A stretch of 27,205 nucleotides of DNA, taken from NCBI GenBank assembly GCA_004557035.1, contig SFFB01000028.1:1-27205 (forward strand). The letters are read 5' to 3'. Positions 21,595 through 27,205 of the stretch are shown piece after piece. The stretch's first letter is position 1. The number at the start of each line of letters is the position of its first letter. A program made the translations under genes and the position numbers. A model generated the notes under the pieces. The model was given only the letters and a program-made list of their open reading frames with translations. It had not been told where the DNA came from and made no database searches. The DNA comes from Bacteroidales bacterium (GTDB taxonomy: Bacteria > Bacteroidota > Bacteroidia > Bacteroidales > Bacteroidaceae).

Positions 21595-21601
21595 ATCAAA
21601 G

Positions 21602-23866
21602 TCAATAATTCATTAGGCCGGTCTGATGGAAGCGTTGCAGACCTTTGAGAGTGAGGCGGAATTCCACACAGAGTTGTTCGGTCTCCTGAATGAGATGGAG
21701 CAGGAGTGTCTGTGCGTTCAAGTTGCTGCGCTGAGACTGAATGGCGGTGAGCACGTCGCTGCGCAAACCTTTGATCTGCGACTTGAGCGTTTCGGCCTTG
21801 TCCATAAGACTATCGATGTCGTCAAAGCGTTGATGACGCAAGGCTTCGGCTGTCTCTTCCATCAGAGAAGAGAGTGAGGAAGCCAAGTGGGCAAAAGACT
21901 CAAGCGAGGCTGAAGGAATGGGAGTAAAGTGATTGTCGACGTGTTCAAGCGCCGGCTCGTTGATGCGTCGCAGACCGTAGAGTTGCTGTCGCAGAGCATT
22001 GTGTGTGAGGTGGAAGGGCGTCATCAGTGCCACGGCCTTGATCCCGTCGGTGCGGCGCAGGCAGATGGTTTCACGGCGACGCAGGTTTTTCATCTCGCGG
22101 CCCATGCGTTCCAGCAATCGGCCGTTGCGGCGCAGACCTCGAAGGTTTTCGGCCTTGAGCCCGTCGATGGTTTCTCTCAGAGCCAAGGCATATGAGCGGA
22201 GGGCCTCACTGGTCGACACGTCAAGGTGACGGCTCAGCATCGGCACGATGGCCGAGCGGTCGTGGGTGGTCAGCATTTCTGTGAAGAGCAGGTCGCCGTT
22301 TTTCTCTTCTTTTTGTTTCTTGGCATAGCGGCGCTGACTGTGGATGATGGCATAGACGGCAAGAACCACAAGAATGATGATGGCCGGCATACCGCCGAAG
22401 TTCATCAGCGTGGCCACCAGGAAGCAGGCCGTAAAGGCCACACCGGCAGTGAGGAACCATCCGCCCACCACGGTCAGCACGCCAGTGATGCGGAACACGG
22501 CACTCTCACGGCTCCAGGCGCGGTCGGCCAAACTCGAACCCATGGCCACCATGAAGGTGACAAAGGTGGTGGAGAGGGGCAGTTTGAGAGAGGTGCCCAA
22601 GGCAATGAGCAACGAGGCTGTCACCAGATTGACCGAGGCACGCAAAAGGTCGTAGGCGGCACCGTCTTCTTCGGCCTCGGCCGGGCGCTTGAAGCGGCGA
22701 TCGATGAACTGGCCTACGGCAGCCGGCGTATATTTCACCACCGTGCGCCCCACGGCGTTGCCCCAACGCACAAGGCTGCGGGCTGCACGCGACGAGCCGA
22801 ACATCTCTTCGCCTTCGTCACTACGCGACAGCCCCACTTCGGTCTCGACCACCCGACGGGCCTTCTTGGAAGTGGCCAAGGCAAACACCATGATGGCACC
22901 AGCGGCCACGAGGAAGTAAAAAGGCGTATGGGCCGAGGCGGCAAGGCTATTCATCATAAAATCTGAAGGCGCTGCGCCACCGGCATTGACACTGAAGTCT
23001 TGGAACGATGAGAAACCGGCCAAGGGCACACCGATGAAGTTGACGAGGTCGTTGCCGGCAAAGGCTGTGGCCAAGGCAAAGGTGCCGCAAAGCACGATGA
23101 CCTTAAACACATTGACGCGCAGGGCGTGGAGCAGTTGCATCAACACCGTCGTCACCACCAGACAGCAGCCCAAGAGCAGGCCAATGTGGTCGGCTATATA
23201 CGTCTTGACGTCTTTGCTCATAAACGAAAGGTCTTTCAAACCTTTGAACAGCATGAAATAGATGATGGCGGTGAGGGCAATGCCGCCGAAGAGTCCAATC
23301 TTCCACGTCAGGCGGCTCTTGATGTTGAATGTGAAGATGATGCGTGTGACATACTGCACTGTCGATCCCACCACGAAGGCAATGGGTACGCTCAAGAAGA
23401 TACCCATTATTACCTCGAGAGCCTTAGACGTATTGAGATAGTCGTCAAATCCCAACCCGGGCATGGCGCCCACGGCGTTTTTGATGACCACAAAGGCAAA
23501 CGAGGCTCCGAGCAACTCAAACACCATCGACACCGTGGTGGAGGTGGGCATACCGAAGGTGTTGAACACGTCGAGCAATACGATGTCGGTGACCATCACG
23601 GCCATGAATATGAGCATCACCTCTCGGAAACTGAAATACTCCGGCGTGAAGATGCCGTGGCGGGCGATGTCCATCATACCGTTGCTCAACACGCAGCCCG
23701 CAAACACGCCCACAGAGGCGATGATTACCAGTGTCTTGAACCGGGCCGCTTTGGAGCCGATGGCCGAATTGAGAAAGTTGACCGCGTCGTTGCTCACCCC
23801 CACATAGAGGTCGAACGCCGCAAGAACAAAAAGGAATATCACTATTCCGAGAAACATGAAATCCAT
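21602..23866 (-). CDS. PiT-family inorganic phosphate transporter with helical C-terminal domain
   Basis: A 754-residue inner-membrane permease of the PiT family (phosphate symport). The two inverted family signatures are present: GVSNDAVNFLNSAIGSKA (residues 23-40) and GNDLVNFIGVPLAG (271-284). Each is followed later by an S/T-rich helix start, PTSTTVSMV (107-115) and LSTTFVTFM (431-439). About ten to twelve membrane helices are visible up to about residue 510. The remaining about 230 residues are a charged, mainly helical cytosolic domain resembling PhoU/DUF47 helices. Start chosen at 23866 (MDFMFLG); an upstream in-frame ATG at 23926 lies in or before the promoter. Co-transcribed with the porin. 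Confidence 0.9.
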   Translation of the reverse strand: MDFMFLGIVIFLFVLAAFDLYVGVSNDAVNFLNSAIGSKAARFKTLVIIASVGVFAGCVLSNGMMDIARHGIFTPEYFSFREVMLIFMAVMVTDIVLLDVFNTFGMPTSTTVSMVFELLGASFAFVVIKNAVGAMPGLGFDDYLNTSKALEVIMGIFLSVPIAFVVGSTVQYVTRIIFTFNIKSRLTWKIGLFGGIALTAIIYFMLFKGLKDLSFMSKDVKTYIADHIGLLLGCCLVVTTVLMQLLHALRVNVFKVIVLCGTFALATAFAGNDLVNFIGVPLAGFSSFQDFSVNAGGAAPSDFMMNSLAASAHTPFYFLVAAGAIMVFALATSKKARRVVETEVGLSRSDEGEEMFGSSRAARSLVRWGNAVGRTVVKYTPAAVGQFIDRRFKRPAEAEEDGAAYDLLRASVNLVTASLLIALGTSLKLPLSTTFVTFMVAMGSSLADRAWSRESAVFRITGVLTVVGGWFLTAGVAFTACFLVATLMNFGGMPAIIILVVLAVYAIIHSQRRYAKKQKEEKNGDLLFTEMLTTHDRSAIVPMLSRHLDVSTSEALRSYALALRETIDGLKAENLRGLRRNGRLLERMGREMKNLRRRETICLRRTDGIKAVALMTPFHLTHNALRQQLYGLRRINEPALEHVDNHFTPIPSASLESFAHLASSLSSLMEETAEALRHQRFDDIDSLMDKAETLKSQIKGLRSDVLTAIQSQRSNLNAQTLLLHLIQETEQLCVEFRLTLKGLQRFHQTGLMNY

Positions 23867-24238
23867 AATCTTGCTTTTGTTTAGGTGTAGGTTTTCGCCG
23901 CAAAAATAGGCGGCCCATATTTTCACATCGTGACAAAACGGTTAAGAAAGTGTTACGGCTGCTTTGGAGCATCAATAACAAGTATCTCTACGGATTATGG
24001 CGGAACAAAAAAGTTTATGAAAGGACATTTATTATATAAAGGAGTATCACACGAGCAAATGTGTCCATATCATACCCAAAACCGAGGCCTATCCCGGCTC
24101 AGTGTACTATCCCAGAAAAAACTTCACACAAATTTAACAGCCTATGGCGTGGCCTTTTGGCGGTTAATGCCTAATATTGCACCAAATAACACACACTTGA
24201 GGCCTCAAGAAGGCTGCAACATAACGATGACCACGATT
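23867..24238. other. Divergent region between pit and the two-component genes
   Basis: 372 bases. On the minus strand TATTTTTG (23901-23908) is a full -7 match for pit; the nearest upstream TTTG is 25 bases away, too far for a normal promoter, which suggests activator dependence. For the response regulator only an imperfect TAATATTG (24172-24179) is seen. No E. coli-type Pho box was recognised. The open frame running through from 23930 is not coding in my view. Confidence 0.5.
23901..23908 (-). promoter_or_regulatory. -7 element of the pit-porin operon
   Basis: TATTTTTG on the minus strand, about 35 bases before the PiT ATG, with no TTTG at normal spacing (the nearest is 25 bases upstream). 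Confidence 0.45.
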
Positions 24239-24913
24239 ATGACAGACTATAAGATTTTGGTGGTAGACGACGAGCCGGACCTTCGGGAAATATTGCAATG
24301 TAACCTCGAAAGCGCAGGCTATCGTGTGGACACGGCCGCCTCGGGCGAAGAAGCCATCCGCCAACTCACACCCGAACATTCGCTCATTCTGCTCGACGTG
24401 ATGATGGGCGATATGTCGGGGTTCAAAACGGCCGAACACATCCGCAAGACGCTCAAAAACAACATTCCGATTATTTTTCTTACGGCCAAAGACACCGAGA
24501 ACGACCTGCTCACGGGCTTCTCGGCAGGCGGCGACGACTATATCGCCAAGCCTTTTTCGCTCCACGAGGTGCTGGCACGCATCAAGGCCGTACTGCGACG
24601 CGTGAGCGCTCAAAAGCAACCAACAGCCACACTTTCGCTCGACAACCTGAAGATTGACTTCGAGCGCAAACTTGTCACCGTGGACGGACGCGACGTGCGC
24701 CTCTCGCCAAAAGAGTTTGGCATCGTCTCTATGCTGGCAGCCAAACCCGGACGGGTATACTCTCGCGACGAAATTCTCAAAGAGGTGTGGCGCGACACGG
24801 CCTACGTGCTCGACCGCACCGTCGACGTACACATTGCCCGCATACGTCGCAAACTCGGCGGCGAGGCCCATCGCATCACCAACCGGCAGGGCTACGGCTA
24901 TTGCTTCATTTGA
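24239..24913 (+). CDS. PhoB/OmpR-family response regulator
   Basis: A 224-residue regulator: a receiver domain (about 1-120) with the acidic pocket in VVDDEPD, phospho-acceptor Asp53 in LLDVMMG, FLTAKD and the conserved Lys in YIAKPF. A winged-helix OmpR/PhoB DNA-binding domain follows (about 130-222), with LSPKEFGIVSMLAAKPGRVYSRDEIL and RTVDVHIARIRRKLG and the end QGYGYCF. ATG 24227 (4 codons earlier) is equally possible; the open frame back to 23930 is not used. The kinase gene begins 29 bases downstream, and the divergent phosphate-uptake operon suggests a PhoB-like role, though close relatives also regulate stress or polysaccharide genes. Confidence 0.9.
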   Translation: MTDYKILVVDDEPDLREILQCNLESAGYRVDTAASGEEAIRQLTPEHSLILLDVMMGDMSGFKTAEHIRKTLKNNIPIIFLTAKDTENDLLTGFSAGGDDYIAKPFSLHEVLARIKAVLRRVSAQKQPTATLSLDNLKIDFERKLVTVDGRDVRLSPKEFGIVSMLAAKPGRVYSRDEILKEVWRDTAYVLDRTVDVHIARIRRKLGGEAHRITNRQGYGYCFI

Positions 24914-24942
24914 ACAACTAAACTACCGACAGGCGCTTTGAG

Positions 24943-26706
24943 ATGAAACCAATCACATACAAAGCCAAACTCCTCATCAACTTCACCCTCATCTTTGTGG
25001 TCTTTGCCGTAGTGCTCGTGGTGTTCCAACAACGCCGTGAGACCACCTACCGCCGCGACCTGCTCGAGACCCGGTTGCGCACCTACGCCGACCTCACTGC
25101 CGCCGAAGCCCAACAGACCTCCGACACGGGACAGACCATCTCGGCCACCGACAGCCTCGTGCGCCAAAGCCTGCTCGCCACCATGCCGGGAGATTTGCGC
25201 CTCACCATCATCAGCCGGCAAGGCCACGTACTCTTTGAGAGCGACACTAAAGCTACTCGACAGGCCGAAGACCATGCCGGCCGGCCGGAGGTGAAACGCG
25301 CCCTCACTCAAGCCGAAGGCAGCGACATCAGACGATCGGAGTCTACCGGTGTCACCTATTTTTATTTTGCCAAAAACTATGGCGGCTTCATTGTGCGCGT
25401 GGCTTTGCCCTACGACGACACCGTACAAAACTTCATGAAGGCCGACAACATATTCCTTTGGTTCGTCCTGCTCATATTCCCCGTGGTGCTCGTCATGCTC
25501 ATCCGTCTGTCAGACCGCTTCGGCAAGGCCATCGCCTCATTGCGCCACTTCATAGACTCAGCCGAGCGCGGTCTCGTGGACTATGAACACATCTCGTTCC
25601 CCCATTCCGAACTTGGTGACGTGGGCCGAAAAGTGACCGACTGCTACAAGCGCCTCGAAGAGACCGGACGCCAGATAGCTGCCGAGCGTGAGCGCCTCAT
25701 CCGCCATTTCCACTATTTTGAAGAAGGCATTGCCATCTTCTCGGCTGACCGTCGGAAAATGTACGCCAACCCACGCTTTCTCCAGTATGTCAACACCATA
25801 CTCGACCGCCCCACGGCCGACCTCAACGCCATATGGACTGCCGACGAAATGAAACCTGCCGTGGAGTTTCTCGACCTCACCGACCGTCAACAGCCCACCG
25901 CTGACGTGCCCTTCTTCAAGTTCAACATCACCACCGGCGGCAACTGGTTTGCCGTGCAACTCCTGGTCTATCGCGACGCCACCTTCGAGATGACCATTGC
26001 CGACGTGACGCGGACCGAAAAAAACAAGTTGCTCAAACAGCAAATGAGCAACAACATCACCCACGAACTCCGCACACCCGTGAGCAGCATCCGAGGCTAT
26101 CTCGAAACCCTCACCGACTGCCCGGGCCTATCGGAAGGAAAAAAGCAATACTTCATCCAAAAAGCCCACTCTCAGGTGGTGCGCCTCACCGACCTCATAC
26201 GCGACGTGGCCCTTATCACCAAAACCGAGGAGGCCCCCGAGACGCTGCCCAAAGAGCGACTCGACGTCTCTGCCGTGGTGGCCGATATTTTTGAAGAACT
26301 GCAACAACCCCTCCACGACGCCCGGATGACGGCCGTCAATGCCGTGCCTAAAGGCACAATGGTAGTGGGCAACTATTCCCTGCTCTACTCCATCTTCCGC
26401 AACCTCACCGAAAACTCGCTGCGCTATGCCGGCGAAGACACGCGTCTTGTGGCCGAATGTTACAACGACGACGGCGAATACGCCTACTTCCTTTTCTACG
26501 ACACAGGCGTAGGCGTGCCCGAGGAGCACCTCAAGCGCCTTTTTGAGCGTTTCTACCGCGTCACCGAAGGCCGCACCCGCGACTGTGGCGGCACCGGCCT
26601 CGGCCTGAGCATCGTACGCAACGCCGTGGCTTTCCACTCCGGCACCATAACCGTGCGCAACCGCAAAGAGGGCGGCCTCGAGTTCCTTTTCACGCTGAAG
26701 AAATAA
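24943..26706 (+). CDS. PhoR-like sensor histidine kinase
   Basis: A 587-residue membrane sensor kinase. TM1 (about 10-28) and TM2 (about 170-187) enclose a periplasmic domain of about 140 residues. A linker follows, then a PAS-like region (about 262-355, with EEGIAIFSADRRKMYANPRF), the H-box THELRTP with His374, and the ATPase motifs: NLTENSLRYA (N), DTGVGVPEEHLKRLFERFYRV (G1/F) and GGTGLGLSIV (G2). All catalytic motifs are intact. It is the usual partner of the regulator 29 bases upstream. The periplasmic domain suggests an envelope signal, perhaps phosphate or a phosphate-uptake state; PhoR-type kinases more often sense through PhoU and transporter contact. Confidence 0.9.
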   Translation: MKPITYKAKLLINFTLIFVVFAVVLVVFQQRRETTYRRDLLETRLRTYADLTAAEAQQTSDTGQTISATDSLVRQSLLATMPGDLRLTIISRQGHVLFESDTKATRQAEDHAGRPEVKRALTQAEGSDIRRSESTGVTYFYFAKNYGGFIVRVALPYDDTVQNFMKADNIFLWFVLLIFPVVLVMLIRLSDRFGKAIASLRHFIDSAERGLVDYEHISFPHSELGDVGRKVTDCYKRLEETGRQIAAERERLIRHFHYFEEGIAIFSADRRKMYANPRFLQYVNTILDRPTADLNAIWTADEMKPAVEFLDLTDRQQPTADVPFFKFNITTGGNWFAVQLLVYRDATFEMTIADVTRTEKNKLLKQQMSNNITHELRTPVSSIRGYLETLTDCPGLSEGKKQYFIQKAHSQVVRLTDLIRDVALITKTEEAPETLPKERLDVSAVVADIFEELQQPLHDARMTAVNAVPKGTMVVGNYSLLYSIFRNLTENSLRYAGEDTRLVAECYNDDGEYAYFLFYDTGVGVPEEHLKRLFERFYRVTEGRTRDCGGTGLGLSIVRNAVAFHSGTITVRNRKEGGLEFLFTLKK

Positions 26707-26736
26707 GACGCAAGCGCATCGTTTGATGAAATAACA

Positions 26737-26780
26737 AAGCCCTTCAAAAGCTTGTCAGACATTAAGCTTTTGAAGGGCTT
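26737..26780 (+). terminator. Perfect 17-bp inverted repeat after the kinase gene
   Basis: Arms 26737-26753 and 26764-26780 (AAGCCCTTCAAAAGCTT and its complement) with a 10-base loop. It lies 31 bases after the kinase stop. The run of T that normally completes a terminator is weak (TTGCTTTG), but placement makes a terminator the best call. Confidence 0.65.
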
Positions 26781-27132
26781 GCTTTGAGATTATAGTTATT
26801 TAGGGACTATCTCATGTTTGAGATACTTAACAATGACATTATACAAACAGCAACGACTTAGGTTAACCTAAGTCGTTGCTTGTGGTGCCACCAGAAAATG
26901 AGTTTCATTTCTAAATGGCTCTATATCTTTGCGTTAAAGAATCGCAACAAACGTAATCTCCCGCTATTGCTCCACCTGATTTCTACACCATTTTGCAGTG
27001 TCTCGCAGAGTCGAGTTCCTACTTTGATGCAAAGGTAGTGCTTTATTTTGAAATACAAGCAAATGCCTTGAAATTTTGCTCCACCTTAGTTCGGAATCCC
27101 TAATTCTATAGAGTCAACAAGCAAGTGCAATA
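26781..27132. other. Intergenic region between the two-component genes and the IS30 end
   Basis: About 350 bases with no gene visible. It contains a perfect 32-base palindrome (26849-26880), a 10-base direct repeat TTGCTCCACC (26967-26976 and 27076-27085), a plus-strand TATCTTTG at 26924-26931 and, on the minus strand, TACCTTTG near 27023-27030. The IS boundary probably lies between about 27085 and 27132 but cannot be fixed from one end. Confidence 0.5.
26849..26880. repeat. Perfect 32-base palindrome
   Basis: AGCAACGACTTAGGTT is followed directly by its complement, centred on TTAA. No T-run follows on either strand. Confidence 0.8.
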
Positions 27133-27205
27133 TTACGAATAATGTTTGTAGAACTCTTTTATTGGTGTTGAGAAATTAAGTTTTTCTCTTGGTCTTCTGT
27201 TTATT
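27133..27205 (-). mobile_element. IS30-family transposase, C-terminal end (partial)
   Basis: Read on the minus strand, the frame entering from the right edge gives INRRPREKLNFSTPIKEFY and ends KHYS at a TAA (27133-27135). The phrase NNRPRK.L.F.TP is the hallmark of the C terminus of IS30-family transposases, which include the Bacteroides element IS4351. The rest of the gene lies outside the window, so it cannot be told whether the copy is intact. The IS end should lie within the next 20-60 bases to the left of the stop. Confidence 0.75.

Noticed and set aside
22226..22966. Long plus-strand open frame over the PiT gene
   Set aside because: His/Gly/Gln-rich antisense product of a clear permease gene; no independent start signals.
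23930..24238. N-terminal extension of the response regulator
   Set aside because: The added 103 residues have no homology-like features and cover the divergent promoter region; MTDYKILVVDDE is the normal family start.
26881..26900. tRNA-like 3' end on the minus strand (GGTGGCACCA)
   Set aside because: No T-arm consensus, anticodon arm or cloverleaf can be drawn upstream; at most a vestige.
1..27205. CRISPR array, rRNA or complete tRNA genes
   Set aside because: No regularly spaced repeats and no recognisable rRNA or tRNA sequence were found by eye.

Overview
The window looks like a GC-rich member of the Bacteroidales, most likely Prevotellaceae. The evidence is the gene content (NusB with a long N-terminal extension, a YbbR protein, DUF5606/DUF6621-like small proteins, a TlpA lipoprotein, a PiT plus porin O/P pair) and several promoters with the Bacteroidetes pattern (TTTG, about 20 bases, TAnnTTTG). 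Everything here was read by eye. Family names come from recognised motifs, not from searches.

Layout. 1-5147 (+) is a housekeeping run: nusB (5' end cut by the window edge), yajC, a YbbR-domain gene, coaE, two small conserved Bacteroidetes genes and an Mrp/ApbC ATPase. It ends at a hairpin shared with the convergent TlpA-like thioredoxin lipoprotein (-). 5810-9528 is an accessory stretch. It holds a long leader with an imperfect inverted repeat, an unrecognised two-TM protein, and two AT-rich exported proteins, one with DnaJ-like CxxC zinc-finger motifs. 9536-11845 has a compact GH13 amylase and a CorA transporter whose leader carries a tiny ORF and two mutually exclusive hairpins. 11976-12653 (-) is a HigBA-type toxin-antitoxin pair with a palindrome over its promoter. 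13105-14916 (+) is a DUF349 repeat protein. 15290-20078 (-) has a divergent DXS-like enzyme downstream of an operon of three exported or anchored proteins (alpha/beta hydrolase, CMD-cupin fusion, flavodoxin-like). 20184-20355 (-) is a candidate small RNA with its own terminator. 20569-23866 (-) is a phosphate-uptake pair (PiT permease with a helical C-terminal domain, then an outer-membrane porin O/P). It is divergent from a PhoB/PhoR-like two-component system (24239-26706, +). The window ends in two perfect palindromes and the C-terminal end of an IS30-family transposase (-).

How the genes work together. The clearest functional unit is the phosphate divergon: sensor and regulator on one side, inner-membrane and outer-membrane phosphate uptake on the other. 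The second is the exported hydrolase/CMD-cupin/flavodoxin operon, which suggests envelope redox or small-molecule detoxification. The third, and the most interesting regulatory proposal, is the corA leader. There, translation of an acidic 10-codon ORF could decide whether the corA start is buried in a hairpin.
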